Shown here in pieces: positions 47,508 to 56,061 of a stretch of DNA of 56,061 nucleotides. Positions within the stretch are counted from its first letter, which is position 1. Each line of letters begins with the position of its first letter. This DNA is from Acidobacteriota bacterium (GTDB lineage: Bacteria; Acidobacteriota; UBA6911; RPQK01; JACQSY01). Made by a program: the position numbers and the translations under genes. The notes beneath the pieces are model-generated. The model was given only the letters and a program-made list of their open reading frames with translations. It did no database searches and was not told the DNA's origin. The DNA lies in NCBI GenBank assembly GCA_016211085.1, contig JACQSY010000049.1, forward strand, positions 1 through 56,061. Direction: 5' to 3'.

Positions 47508-47578
47508 ATGTCAACTGTAACCTCCGGCCCTTGTTCCTGATGTCACACATGGGGAGAAGCCCGGATGAAAGGAGCCGT

Positions 47579-48031
47579 ATGCCAATCAAACCCATACCGG
47601 ATGGATATCATTCGGTGACTCCTTACCTGATCGTACCCGGAGTACGCGGGCTCCTCGATTTTGTAGTCGATGTCTTTGACGCCGTGCTCATCGAGGCTCC
47701 AATGACGCGCCCCGACGGAAGCGTGATGCACGCGGAGGTGCGGATTGGAGATTCCATCCTTATGATGGGGGAACCTTCTGGAGATTTTGCTGCCATGCCC
47801 GCTTCGCTCTATCTCTACGTAGGTGACGCCGACGCCGTCTACCGTAAGGCGCTGAAGGCGGGTGGCGTGTCATTGATGGAACCGGCCGATCAGTTTTATG
47901 GTGATCGCAGCGCGGGCGTCAAGGACCCCGCAGGAAATTGCTGGTGGATTGCCACTCATCGGGAGGATCTTTCACCGCAGGAGATTGCCAGCCGCGCCAA
48001 GGCCCTGGCCTCACGCGGAAAGCTTGATTGA
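47579..48031 (+). CDS. VOC (glyoxalase/PhnB-like) family protein
   Basis: A 150-residue protein with AAAGGAG before ATG 47579. The two betaalphabetabetabeta modules are visible in HSVTPYLIVPGVRGLLDFVV, VMHAEVRIGDSILMMGE, then VGDADAVYRKALKAGG and YGDRSAGVKDPAGNCWWIAT. PhnB-like proteins often lack enzymatic assignment. The earlier in-frame start at 47531 is unlikely. Confidence 0.88.
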   Translation: MPIKPIPDGYHSVTPYLIVPGVRGLLDFVVDVFDAVLIEAPMTRPDGSVMHAEVRIGDSILMMGEPSGDFAAMPASLYLYVGDADAVYRKALKAGGVSLMEPADQFYGDRSAGVKDPAGNCWWIATHREDLSPQEIASRAKALASRGKLD

Positions 48032-48207
48032 AGACTTGAGCGCTCTTTGTTTTGGAGCGTGGCGAGTGGGCACCGCTCTTTTTTGCGGGCGAGACGTACG
48101 CCCGCTATGAAACCGATCTTCTGCGACCCCACTCCAAAAGATGCGATCCAAGCGCAGCCGGGTTGGATTCGGCTTGCATACTCCGAAGTGCTCTGCGGAG
48201 CCGGGTT

Positions 48208-49290
48208 ATGAAAATCGCCATTATCGGGTTGCCAAATTGTGGCAAGACGACGCTCTTTAACGCGCTCACGGGTGGAACTGCGCAGACTGCCAGCTTCAGC
48301 AGCGGCCGCCTGGAACCGAATATAGCCGCCGTCAAGGTTCCTGACCCCAGGTTGGAAGTTCTAAAGGAAATGTACCACCGTAAGAAAGTAGTCCCGGCTG
48401 AAGTGCATTATGTCGACGTCGGCGGCTTCGGTGACCGCGCCGCAGCGCGGCGAGGGCTTTCACCGGAGTTACTGGGATATATCGGGACCGCTGATGCTTT
48501 TTTGCACGTGGTGCGTGTTTTTGAGGATGCGAATGTGCCCCATCCCCAGGGAAGAATCGACGCGGCTGCCGACGCAGGCGAGTTGGAACAGGAGCTGATT
48601 TTTTCCGACCTGCTCACGGTCGAGCGACGGCTCGAGCGGCTGGAAAAAGAAGTCGGAAAGATCACCGGCCAGGAACGCCTGAATCGTATCGTGGAAAAAG
48701 AACTGCTGGCACGGCTTCGTCAGGAGCTCGAGCAGGAACGGCCGCTGCGGGACCTTGAAATCACGGCCGCAGAGGAGAAGCTCCTGCGCGGGTTTAACTT
48801 CGTTTCTTCAAAGCCGGTTCTGGTGGTGCTCAACATTGGAGAAGATCAGATTCAAAAGCCGCCTTCATTCAAATACCCATACCGCAAGAGCTCGGTCATT
48901 TCCTTCAGCGCCCGTCTTGAGGCGGAACTGGCCCGGCTTGCTGCTGAAGAAGCACGAGAATTCATGGATGATCTCGGCATTGTCGAGCCGGCGCGAGAGC
49001 GTGTCATTAGAGCTTCGTACGAGTTGCTCGGTTTGATCAGTTTCCTGACCGTGGGTCCGGACGAGGTCCGGGCATGGACGGTGTGCCGGGGAACCACGGC
49101 GGCGGACGCAGCAGGGGTGATTCACTCCGACATTCAGCGTGGATTCATCAGGGCTGAGGTGATCTCCTTTGAAAAATTAGTCTCTGCAGGGAGTATGGCG
49201 GCAGCAAAAAAACAAGGGTTGCTGCGATTGGAGGGAAAAGAGTACCCGGTGCAGGATGGCGACGTGTGCCACTTTTTGTTTAACGTCTGA
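48208..49290 (+). CDS. ychF: Obg-family P-loop ATPase YchF
   Basis: About 360 residues from ATG 48208. The P-loop is GLPNCGKTTLFNALT, switch regions follow, and the nucleotide-base motif is NIGE in place of NKxD, the feature that shifts YchF toward ATP. The C-terminal TGS domain includes LISFLTVGPDEVRAWTV and DIQRGFIRAEVISFEKLV. It ends with the usual LEGKEYPVQDGDVCHFLFNV. It binds ribosomes and is linked to stress responses. A longer frame back to 48052 lacks conservation. Confidence 0.94.
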   Translation: MKIAIIGLPNCGKTTLFNALTGGTAQTASFSSGRLEPNIAAVKVPDPRLEVLKEMYHRKKVVPAEVHYVDVGGFGDRAAARRGLSPELLGYIGTADAFLHVVRVFEDANVPHPQGRIDAAADAGELEQELIFSDLLTVERRLERLEKEVGKITGQERLNRIVEKELLARLRQELEQERPLRDLEITAAEEKLLRGFNFVSSKPVLVVLNIGEDQIQKPPSFKYPYRKSSVISFSARLEAELARLAAEEAREFMDDLGIVEPARERVIRASYELLGLISFLTVGPDEVRAWTVCRGTTAADAAGVIHSDIQRGFIRAEVISFEKLVSAGSMAAAKKQGLLRLEGKEYPVQDGDVCHFLFNV

Positions 49291-49421
49291 GTTCGCAGCC
49301 AGTGTGCCGCCCGGATGTCCTGGAGTGATTTACAAAAGCGCCTTGGCGATGACTTGCTTTCTCCTGGGCTCACAAGGTGCCGTGGCACGGTTTTGCTTTG
49401 AAGGAGTGTAAAGGTACCGCA

Positions 49422-50162
49422 GTGACTCCACACATTGAAGAGCGGCTCGCCGCCCGCGCGAAACCTCCAGGGCGGCCCATCATGCGTCAAGATTGGCTGA
49501 ATCTGCTGTTCCTCCACTGGCCGGTGGATCCGAATCTCGTGCGACCCCTGACTTCTTCTCGTCTCGAGGTGGATACTTTTGAAGGGCTGGCATGGATCGG
49601 AATTGTTCCGTTCCTGCTTCGCAACTTAAGATTCCGGGCTGGGCCCCCTCTGCCGTGGGTCAGCTCGCTTCAGGAGCTCAACGTGAGGACCTATGTTCAC
49701 TACAAGGGTTTTCCTGGCGTTTGGTTTCTATCGCTAAATGCAGATCGAAGGCTCGTCGTATGGGCGGCAAATCTTCTGCTGGGACTTCCTTATCTGCAAG
49801 CGGACATTCAGGCAATGTCTTCAGGAGGAGTGGGGAGTTTTTTTCTAAATCTGCGTCCCGGCCGCCTGGCAGCGGGTCGCTTCAACTGCACCTGGCGCAC
49901 CCTGGACGCCATTCCCCCGGCGGCGCCCCATTCCCTGGAGTTTTTCCTGACCGAGCGTTATTGCCTGTATTCAGTGCATCAGAACCGGCTGCTTCGCATG
50001 CGCATCCATCACAGCCCGTTTGTGCTTAAGAACGTCCACCTTGATTCGTTGCAGTCCAACCTTGTGTCGACGCACGGCCTGCCTGAACCGGATCAGTCGC
50101 CATTGCTTCATTTCTCGGAATGCGCAGAAGTTTCATTCTGGATGCCTGAAGTCCTGAGCTAA
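49422..50162 (+). CDS. DUF2071 (YqjF-like) family protein
   Basis: About 246 residues from GTG 49422. The family's hallmark opening is clear: AARAKPPGRPIMRQDWLNLL, then FLHWPVDPNLVRPL, LAWIGIVPFLLRN, LQELNVRTYVHYKGFPGVW and FSLNA-type core. The function is unknown; the fold is related to acetoacetate decarboxylase-like proteins. The start is chosen because it gives a normal length, and ATG 49377 is an alternative. Confidence 0.82.
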   Translation: MTPHIEERLAARAKPPGRPIMRQDWLNLLFLHWPVDPNLVRPLTSSRLEVDTFEGLAWIGIVPFLLRNLRFRAGPPLPWVSSLQELNVRTYVHYKGFPGVWFLSLNADRRLVVWAANLLLGLPYLQADIQAMSSGGVGSFFLNLRPGRLAAGRFNCTWRTLDAIPPAAPHSLEFFLTERYCLYSVHQNRLLRMRIHHSPFVLKNVHLDSLQSNLVSTHGLPEPDQSPLLHFSECAEVSFWMPEVLS

Positions 50163-50249
50163 CTGAGATGGAAAGCGCAAACCTCCGTCACGCTGCAAAG
50201 GCGTACTGAAGCATTCATGCACTTGCAGGAATGCCCGGAGCGGAATCTC

Positions 50250-51695
50250 TTATTTTCCTGGGTTCGCCGATTCCGGTCCGGGTGGAATTTCTAATTCCTT
50301 GGTAACCGGATTAAAGACCGGAGTCCAATCTTCAGCGAGCAGTTCGTCGGGGTTGCCGAACTTGGCGGCCACCTTGCGCACCTCTGGATCGTCGAGCACG
50401 ATCAGGCGGCCGTTCTTAATCAGATCCACGGTTCGGCCGTCTTTGGTCGTGATAGTGTAAGTGGCAAAAAAAGGATAAACGTGGAAATGATTTATCGGAT
50501 GTCCCTTTTGAGTGGCCCGGGGAATTGCATCGTAAGCGCCGTGCGCAAAGTGCAGGACCCCGCTTCGCATGCGCGCGTCTGTCCAACTCCATCCTGCGGA
50601 ACGGGTGATCCCTTTCAGGGCCGGATCATTGATGATGCCGCGGTATTTCGGATGCGTGCCCATGCTGATCTCACACATCCAGGCTGTCCCCGGTTTCGGA
50701 TAGTAGGGGTACTGGATATGTTTTGTTTCCTCCAGCGCCTTTTGCCAACCCCTTCCAAAGGCGCCTCCTCCCTCGATCCTGGTGATGCGATTGTTCTTGT
50801 AATGCACTTTGATCAATGGAATGGGGCCTGCGTCTGAAATCGTTCCTGCCACCACGCCGGTGAAATCGGCTTTATCAATGATCCCCGAGCGAGGATGAAC
50901 ATCGATATGGCCGGAGATCATCGGTACTGCCGAAGCCTCGCGCCGGTAGACATGGTTGCGACTAATGCCGGGGATCTTGATGGTAGGGTGTGTTCCCTCA
51001 ATGATTTCCCACCACTCGTCATGCCAGGTAAAACTGACGTCGGTGCCCTGCGGGTCGGTGATCCTCACGTTTCGGGCGCTTTTAACAAGGTTCCAGGCTT
51101 TGCGTTCAATCAGATCCAGGATCTCATCCGGGTAGGTGACGGCGGGGCTGCCCAGCTTCTCACGGTTCGTGTACTCGAGTCTGGAGCCGTAATAGAGGGC
51201 AATCATCCGGTCCCAGTCGTTGAAGGTTTTTCCAAACACAATGTCGTATGCTTTTCTTGCTTCTTCCATCCACAACGGGACACCTGCCACAAAGCTGCGG
51301 TTCATGTTCAGGATGAAATCCTCTACGCTTCGAGAAGCGCGGCCGGAATCCTCAACTAAAAGGTCAACGCGACAATTCTTTTCTCGTAAAGCTCTCAGGA
51401 AAGCATCGACCACTAGCGGGTCGGTGCGCGTATCGATCACCATGAGTACTTTCTCGCCTCCCTTGATGCTGAGCCCAGGCCACTGCACGCTTCGCTCCGG
51501 CCGCGTGATCACGGCGCGGGCTGCGGGCATAAGCTGATCCACTGTAGTGATTCTTGGATTCTGATAAGCCCGTGGGGCGGGCAGGCCCAGTGATTCCCGG
51601 GCCGAGGCTTCGCCAGAAGGTCCAGCCAGCGAAAACCCTCCAAGATTCCAGACCCAAAGCAACAAGCCAAACATCCAGATGATGGTTCGATTCAT
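50250..51695 (-). CDS. Exported aminopeptidase T (M29)-like protein
   Basis: A 481-residue protein with a signal peptide (about 1-25). The order of segments recalls M29 leucyl aminopeptidases: GEKVLMVIDTRTDPLVVDAF with RALREKNCRVDLLVED, RNVRITDPQGTDVSFTWHDE, GTISDAGPIPLIKVHY, and the GTHPKYRG end region. No metal ligands can be assigned with confidence, so hydrolase activity is inference. The gene is isolated. Confidence 0.55.
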   Translation of the reverse strand: MNRTIIWMFGLLLWVWNLGGFSLAGPSGEASARESLGLPAPRAYQNPRITTVDQLMPAARAVITRPERSVQWPGLSIKGGEKVLMVIDTRTDPLVVDAFLRALREKNCRVDLLVEDSGRASRSVEDFILNMNRSFVAGVPLWMEEARKAYDIVFGKTFNDWDRMIALYYGSRLEYTNREKLGSPAVTYPDEILDLIERKAWNLVKSARNVRITDPQGTDVSFTWHDEWWEIIEGTHPTIKIPGISRNHVYRREASAVPMISGHIDVHPRSGIIDKADFTGVVAGTISDAGPIPLIKVHYKNNRITRIEGGGAFGRGWQKALEETKHIQYPYYPKPGTAWMCEISMGTHPKYRGIINDPALKGITRSAGWSWTDARMRSGVLHFAHGAYDAIPRATQKGHPINHFHVYPFFATYTITTKDGRTVDLIKNGRLIVLDDPEVRKVAAKFGNPDELLAEDWTPVFNPVTKELEIPPGPESANPGK

Positions 51696-52231
51696 GGCGC
51701 GCCTCGAGTGTTTTAAGAATTTAGCAAAGTGTCCTTATCACTGGTCATTTGACAATTGCCCGTACAGCGTGGCCAACTCCCCCAAACAATTATTTGGAAA
51801 TTTGCAAAAGGGGGGGAGCCAGCTTGAAAAGTAATCAGCCAGCATTAAATCCATTGTATGCTGAACAAGAGGCTCAATTTAAAATGAACGGCAATCCGGC
51901 AACCCCAAGGAGGAAAGTGTCTCGCTGAGCGGTCTGCATTTCTCTCAATCCCGCCCGGCCCTGGCCCGCAGTGTCTCGCTCGAAAAATCGTCCTTTGTTC
52001 AAACTGGCAGTGGACTTGCTTGTTTTTGATAGAATCTTGGTCTCTGAGAAGCAGGCCGCGGAACAGAAATCAGCCGCGAATCAGAACTGGTTTTGAGCCA
52101 GTTGCCGGACCTCGGGACCTTGGCCGAGCTTCTGACGGGAAAAGGGCATTGAGTGGGAAGTGAACATGGCTTATTCTTGCGGCTTCCGGCTCGAAATGCC
52201 GGGATGATACAAGGCAGTTGGGATTTATCAA
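51696..52231. other. 536-bp intergenic region upstream of the TerC gene
   Basis: No gene is seen. A yybP-ykoY manganese riboswitch is often found before TerC genes and was looked for, but its conserved loops were not recognised. Confidence 0.3.
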
Positions 52232-52930
52232 ATGAGCGAAATAATAAATCTTTTTAACCTGTTGAACCTGAAATTCGTGGTGTCCTTTCTCAGCATCACT
52301 TTAATCGACATCGTGCTGGCAGGAGATAATGCCGTGGTGATTGGCATGGCGGCCATGGGGCTGCCGCCTGAAAACCGCAGGAAAGTTATCCTGGCAGGGG
52401 CCGGACTGGCGATCGGCCTGAGGGTGATCACCACCGCCTTTGTTTCCCACCTTCTTCGCGTTCCGCTCCTGAGCGCTGTGGGAGGGGTGCTGGTGGGATG
52501 GATTGCCGTAAAGCTGCTTCGCGAGCAGAAGGAACTGGAGGCCGCTCCTGAAAAGGGCGCGCGGAGTATCTGGCATGCCATCTGGATCATTGCCGTGGCC
52601 GACTTCGTCATGAGTACTGATAACATCATCGCCATTGGCGGAGCATCCAGAGGCAACTTTGGATTGATACTCTTTGGCCTCGCCTTGAGCATCCCTATCA
52701 TCATGTTCTGCGCTTCTTGGATTGCGCGCCTGCTGGAAAAGTATCAGTCGCTGGTCTATGCCGGGGCCGGGGTGCTGGCATGGACGGCGGGGATGATGAT
52801 TGTGGACGACCGGACGGTAAATGGTTTCTTTGACGCCTCGGATGTGCTTTTTGCCCACCTGGGTGTTCCAGCCTTGTTTGTAGTGATGGTGGTTTTCCTC
52901 GGAAGACGGCGCTGGCCTCTGGAAGGATAA
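52232..52930 (+). CDS. TerC family integral membrane protein
   Basis: A 232-residue protein with about seven membrane segments. Two repeated acidic motifs are characteristic: LAGDNAVVIGMAAM (about 30-43) and STDNIIAIGGASRG (about 129-142). TerC/YceF/YkoY proteins export manganese and help metalate exported enzymes. The gene stands alone. Confidence 0.88.
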   Translation: MSEIINLFNLLNLKFVVSFLSITLIDIVLAGDNAVVIGMAAMGLPPENRRKVILAGAGLAIGLRVITTAFVSHLLRVPLLSAVGGVLVGWIAVKLLREQKELEAAPEKGARSIWHAIWIIAVADFVMSTDNIIAIGGASRGNFGLILFGLALSIPIIMFCASWIARLLEKYQSLVYAGAGVLAWTAGMMIVDDRTVNGFFDASDVLFAHLGVPALFVVMVVFLGRRRWPLEG

Positions 52931-53017
52931 AGTCCAGGCGCGATCCGAGCAGCACAAGAATGTAATCAGAGGCGCGCACGAAGCGAAGCGGAGTAAGAGC
53001 TTGATTTGCGCTCCTGG

Positions 53018-53180
53018 TTAGGGTGATGAGGAATCGCTTTCCAGCACGATGACGGGCAAGCCCGACAGGAGTCCCTCTTTCAGCGCCAGCCCGGTCACGA
53101 TGATTTCGCCCGAACTAAGAATCTCCACAATCAAAGTCCCTCGGTAACTCGTACCCGCCAGCGTGGGGAAAAAACGCTGA
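53018..53180 (-). pseudogene. C-terminal fragment of a secreted beta-rich surface protein
   Basis: The minus strand ends with FPTLAGTSYRGTLIVEILSS, then GEIIVTGLALKEG and LSGLPVIVLESD. This is the C-terminal module common to acidobacterial secreted proteins (GTL.V then VTGL then LPV), also echoed in the genes at 34848 and 42353. Upstream the similarity stops and the frame passes into sequence overlapping the end of the beta-propeller gene. Only the last ~54 residues are left, so it looks like the remnant of a lost gene. Confidence 0.45.
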
Positions 53181-53228
53181 CAAAGTCTGCCACGTGCTGC
53201 AAAGCTCCCAAAGGATTGAAGCGAGGAT

Positions 53229-54182
53229 CTAGAGTATGGGCTGTACGGCCAGCGTACCGGCGGCATCCATGTCCGTCCAATACATGCGTTGCAAGTGCCG
53301 GAGATCAATGGACTGCACTCGATTCCAGGTGCCATTAGGAGTGGAGCGAACCCAGTAGTGAAAGTAGCCCGCCCAATCGCCTCCCACTATACGATTGCCA
53401 TCGGATGAGATGGAGAGCTGGCGCAGTTCGGCGTTGCAGTTGCCGCTATTATCCAATCCGCAGGTGGTGGCGGTGTAAGTGATGCTATCGGTAAACACGC
53501 GCTGTCGCGTCTGCAGATCGTAGACCGCCATGTACAGGGTGGCTTCGGCGGATTTCCCTCCATAGGCGACGTAACGGCCCCCGGCGGCAAAATCGACGGC
53601 GCGGTTCTGTATGGGTGTCGAATCCACATAAATCGGAGTGACCGGTTTGCTGGCGTTGAGGTCGTGAATGGTAAATTTGATGCCGCCTGCTCCGGCAAAA
53701 CGTACATCGTCGCTGATGGCGACGCCGCGGATTTGTCCGTGTCCGGGGGTGGCCACGCCGAATGCGACCAGATTGGTTCCTTCAAAAACGTAAATTTTTT
53801 CGTCGTCGGATCCGGCCACGGTTCTTCCCCCGTCGGGGGGCATGGCCACAGCCCACGACTGGTGCCCAATACTCACCTTCTTGAGAACGTTTCCGTCGGC
53901 GTCAAAAAAAGTCAGGTTGCGCTCATTTGCAGTTTCAGGACCCTGGGGACTGACGTAGCCACCAATAGCAATCAGCTTGAGGTCGCGGCTGGCGGCGCCG
54001 GCAAAATAGCCGCCGTCATCTGACTTCACCCGTTTGACAAGAACGTAACTGCCCTCAAAGTTTTGCTGGGCGTTAGCTGGCCACAAACGGAATCCAGCCA
54101 GAAGCAGAAGCACGGAAAGCCGGTGCCACATGGGTTCCTGGCGATTTTCGATCATTTGATCAAAGCCCGGAAATTGCGTCAA
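53229..54182 (-). CDS. Secreted WD40/YVTN-like beta-propeller protein
   Basis: A 317-residue protein with a signal sequence about 18-38 (ATG 54128, the in-frame methionine at residue 19, is an equally good start). The mature part has repeated blades: IAIGGYVSPQGPETANERNL, WAVAMPPDGGRTVAGSDDEK, GVAISDDVRFAGAGGIK, LRQLSISSDGNRIVGGDWAG. WD/YVTN propellers are usually binding platforms. The blade count appears low for a closed propeller, and the gene ends abruptly, so it may be truncated. Confidence 0.65.
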   Translation of the reverse strand: MTQFPGFDQMIENRQEPMWHRLSVLLLLAGFRLWPANAQQNFEGSYVLVKRVKSDDGGYFAGAASRDLKLIAIGGYVSPQGPETANERNLTFFDADGNVLKKVSIGHQSWAVAMPPDGGRTVAGSDDEKIYVFEGTNLVAFGVATPGHGQIRGVAISDDVRFAGAGGIKFTIHDLNASKPVTPIYVDSTPIQNRAVDFAAGGRYVAYGGKSAEATLYMAVYDLQTRQRVFTDSITYTATTCGLDNSGNCNAELRQLSISSDGNRIVGGDWAGYFHYWVRSTPNGTWNRVQSIDLRHLQRMYWTDMDAAGTLAVQPIL

Positions 54183-54343
54183 TCACAAAATCCCGGCAGC
54201 CTGATGCGGAAGGGGCGAAGGGACTTGAAGCATGAGACAGGAGGCAGAGACTGTTGGTGTTTTCTTTATGATGCACGACTGGCGAGACTGTGGGCCGAGA
54301 AAATGACGTGCTACACTGGGGGCCTTTCAAAAAGGGAGTTTTC

Positions 54344-55108
54344 ATGTTCGGCAAGTGGATGGTAAAGCGGTTGCCGTTACTGCTTCTTGCGAGTCTCGCT
54401 TGCGGCCGGGCCGCCGAGTTCGGAGAATTGACTAACCTGGCGCGCGGAAAAACTGATAAAGTCGACACGCACGGATTTACTGAAATATACGAGCACCTGT
54501 TCTTTGCTTTGAGATCCGCTCCCATCAGGATCTGCGAAATTGGAATCGCAGGCGGAGGCTCGCTCCACGTATGGAGTAAATATTTCAACCATGCGACGGT
54601 TTTTGGCATTGATATTCATACCCTGGATGAATTGCGCTCCTTGCTGCGCCAGCAGGGGATGACGGAAGAATTCCTTCCCACACAGCCGGAGAGCGAGAGA
54701 ATTAAAACCTTTGTCGCCGACCAGGCCAACAGAGAGCAGCTCAAGAATTTTATCGCCAAATATGGCGGTGGCTTTGACATTGTGCTGGACGATGGGGGCC
54801 ACACCATGGAGCAGCAGCAGGTTAGCTTCGGTTTCTTTTTCCGGCATTTAAAGCCGGGCGGGTACTACGTCATCGAGGATGTGCATACATCTCTGACGGA
54901 CCGTTACGAAGGGTTCGGGGCTCAAAAAAACGAGGGAAACACCACCCTGCGGATGATCAATTCTTTCATTCGGACGGGGCAAATAGAAAGCGCTTACTTG
55001 CAGCCCGATGAAGTGCAGTATTTGAACCAGCAGATTGAATATTGCAATTTGTTTTACCGAAACAATAATGCCCGCAGCATTACCTGCATATTCAAAAAAA
55101 AGAGTTAG
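54344..55108 (+). CDS. Class I methyltransferase with N-terminal signal peptide (MycE/TylF-like)
   Basis: About 254 residues from ATG 54344 with AAAGGGAG upstream. The start MFGKWMVKRLPLLLLASLAC resembles a signal peptide. It is followed by the methyltransferase domain: HGFTEIYEHLFFALRSAPIR, SAM-binding CEIGIAGGGSLHVWSKYF and FGIDI, IVLDDGGHTMEQQQVSF, and LKPGGYYVIEDVHTSLTDRY. This set of motifs matches sugar O-methyltransferases such as mycinamicin methyltransferase. Export would be odd, since SAM is cytoplasmic. Confidence 0.75.
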   Translation: MFGKWMVKRLPLLLLASLACGRAAEFGELTNLARGKTDKVDTHGFTEIYEHLFFALRSAPIRICEIGIAGGGSLHVWSKYFNHATVFGIDIHTLDELRSLLRQQGMTEEFLPTQPESERIKTFVADQANREQLKNFIAKYGGGFDIVLDDGGHTMEQQQVSFGFFFRHLKPGGYYVIEDVHTSLTDRYEGFGAQKNEGNTTLRMINSFIRTGQIESAYLQPDEVQYLNQQIEYCNLFYRNNNARSITCIFKKKS

Positions 55109-55154
55109 GAGCCTGCGCGGCAGAACAGAGCCACGACCGCGAGGGAGTGACCGT

Positions 55155-55205
55155 GGAGCCTTTGGCTGCGGGGTCGCTTGCTGACGCGCGCGGCTCCGAC
55201 ACTGT
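55155..55205. repeat. Interspersed intergenic repeat (ADARGSD-type)
   Basis: This stretch reads as SLADARGSDT in one frame. The same short peptide signature recurs in intergenic DNA of many Acidobacteria and related genomes, so it is best seen as a repeat rather than a gene. That recurrence is from memory, not checked here. Confidence 0.35.
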
Positions 55206-55252
55206 GAAGAGAAGATTACCCAGCAGCAAGAATAATGCGGACTTGCTCCACT

Positions 55253-55825
55253 TTATGGCTGCTCGACCAGTTCGACGCGACGATTCCTGGCTCTTCCTTT
55301 CTCGGTCCGATTGCTGGCGACGGGAGCATAAGGCCCCGCGCCGAAGGCACCGAGGCGTCGGGCGTCTACCCCCATTTTCTCCGTGAGTACCTTTACCACC
55401 GCTGCCGCGCGTGCTGCGGAGAGCACAAGATTCGATTCAAGCATGCCCGTCGAGTCGGTATGGCCAACTACCCAAACCTTGAGCGAGGGGTTTGTATTCA
55501 GCAGTTTTTGAATCTCGCTGAGCGCAGGTTGTGACTCTTGCTTGAGATCTGATTTGCCCGAGTCGAAGTAGATTCCAGGAACTTCGACGTGGCCCATGGC
55601 TGCGATACCCTCTTTAAATACCGAGGCGTCGGCAACCACGTCCTGTTGCATCATCTCGCGTTCCACAATGTAGAGGGTGTAGTTGTAACCCTCATTACTG
55701 GGATCGACGTGCACCCAAAACTCCTTGCCATCCTTAGTGACTAAGAGGGTCGTCTCCTCCCAATTGCGAGACGTCCCTTGTCTGTTTCCTCTTGGTCGAG
55801 GGTGTTTTCAGTGCTAGAGTCACAA
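55253..55825 (-). pseudogene. 5'-truncated OmpA-family protein beside the IS element
   Basis: The minus strand encodes an OmpA C-terminal peptidoglycan-binding domain: GIYFDSGKSDLKQESQPALS, VVGHTDSTGMLESNLVLSAA, and the end NRTEKGRARNRRVELVEQP. The domain has the expected Asp and Arg contacts (HTDSTG, GRARNRR). Upstream, homology reads on through TLLVTKDGKEFWVHVDPSNE but then stops near 55780 with no signal peptide, about 30 bp from the right IS. The family normally has an N-terminal signal and about 150 more residues. The 5' part appears to have been lost. Confidence 0.7.
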
Positions 55826-55853
55826 CACTCTTAGGGACACATAATCAACGGAG

Positions 55854-55879
55854 TGAACCGCCCCGGGTTTCCTGGAGAC
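55854..55879. repeat. IS3 right terminal inverted repeat (26 bp)
   Basis: Matches the reverse complement of 116-141 with two or three differences. The flanking bases (GAG before it, TGG after 141) do not form a matched target duplication, as expected if the two ends belong to different copies. Confidence 0.85.
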
Positions 55880-55925
55880 TGTTTTAGTTGACTCCCGCCA
55901 CCATGGCGAAAGCTGCTTGATTCCG

Positions 55926-56061
55926 TTAGTACTTCTGCTCGTACTCGACGGGCGGGATATACCCGATCGGCTCCAACAGTCTCTGTTCGTTATACCAGGA
56001 GACCCAATCCAACGTCGCAAATTCGACGTCTTCGAGTCCTCGCCAGGGTCCCCGTTGTCGA
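55926..56061 (-). CDS. IS3-family transposase OrfB, C-terminal end
   Basis: The minus strand reads RGLEDVEFATLDWVSWYNEQ, then RLLEPIGYIPPVEYEQKY and a stop at 55926. This is the conserved C-terminus of IS3-family OrfB (DDE integrase, rve domain), where W.DW.N..R.L..IG.IPP.E is standard. The rest lies outside the window. Confidence 0.85.
   Translation of the reverse strand, partial: RQRGPWRGLEDVEFATLDWVSWYNEQRLLEPIGYIPPVEYEQKY

Larger units (their letters stand above)
55854..56061 (-). mobile_element. 3' end of an IS3-family insertion sequence (cut by window edge)
   Basis: The element's 3' end, with a 26-bp terminal repeat at 55854-55879. It has the same orientation as the partial element at the left edge. 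Confidence 0.85.

Noticed and set aside
51696..52231. yybP-ykoY (Mn2+) riboswitch before the TerC gene
   Set aside because: The expected conserved loop sequences were not found; the region shows no clear structure.

Overview
The window is about 56 kb of dense bacterial chromosome at roughly 50-55% G+C. It looks like a Gram-negative, rod-shaped organism: a PpiD-type periplasmic foldase, an OmpA-type outer-membrane protein, and a complete mreBCD-PBP2-RodA elongation cassette. The gene mix (DUF1844, FecR-domain and large secreted beta-rich proteins, a GH133-like debranching enzyme, a DUF1326 protein, repeated intergenic motifs) resembles an uncultivated Acidobacteriota lineage. That placement is inference; no rRNA gene is present.

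Both ends lie inside an IS3-family element in the same orientation: the 5' end with orfA at 1-141 and the 3' end with orfB at 55854-56061. The two 26-bp terminal repeats match each other. The window is therefore probably an assembly contig that stops at two copies of one IS.

Layout. 143-503: scar of a second mobile element and tRNA-Ala(GGC). 518-3773: ppiD and a divergent FecR-domain protein. 4237-10607: a diguanylate cyclase followed closely by mreB, mreC, mreD, mrdA and mrdB. 11080-17963: rng (RNase G with a large insertion), mazG, DUF1844, an MBL hydrolase, ribF, gatC and gatA, many overlapping by 4 bp. 17988-22139 (minus): argB, argD, argC and, first in the operon, an uncharacterised P-loop protein. 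22397-26466 (minus): rsmI, pdxJ, a GT2 glycosyltransferase and gltX. 26574-44404: an accessory-rich stretch with small secreted proteins, a CAP protein, a decayed glycoside hydrolase, a debranching enzyme with a GT4 glycosyltransferase, an acyl-CoA synthetase, a sodium:solute symporter, a flippase-like membrane protein, an LLM oxidoreductase, and SWIB and RRM proteins. 44748-55714: amidohydrolase, response regulator, VOC protein, ychF, DUF2071, an M29-like protein, TerC, a beta-propeller, a methyltransferase with a signal peptide, and an OmpA gene cut short beside the right-hand IS.

The most striking observation is at 43901-44404. A DUF411 metal-binding protein has an in-frame TGA exactly where the family has the first cysteine of its CGCC motif. 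The frame stays open and well conserved on both sides, and a GC-rich hairpin begins 4 nt after the TGA with its G-starting apical loop 17 nt downstream. This is what a bacterial selenocysteine site with a bSECIS element looks like, so the gene is annotated as a probable selenoprotein. The selA/B/C/D genes were not seen here and must be sought elsewhere in the genome.
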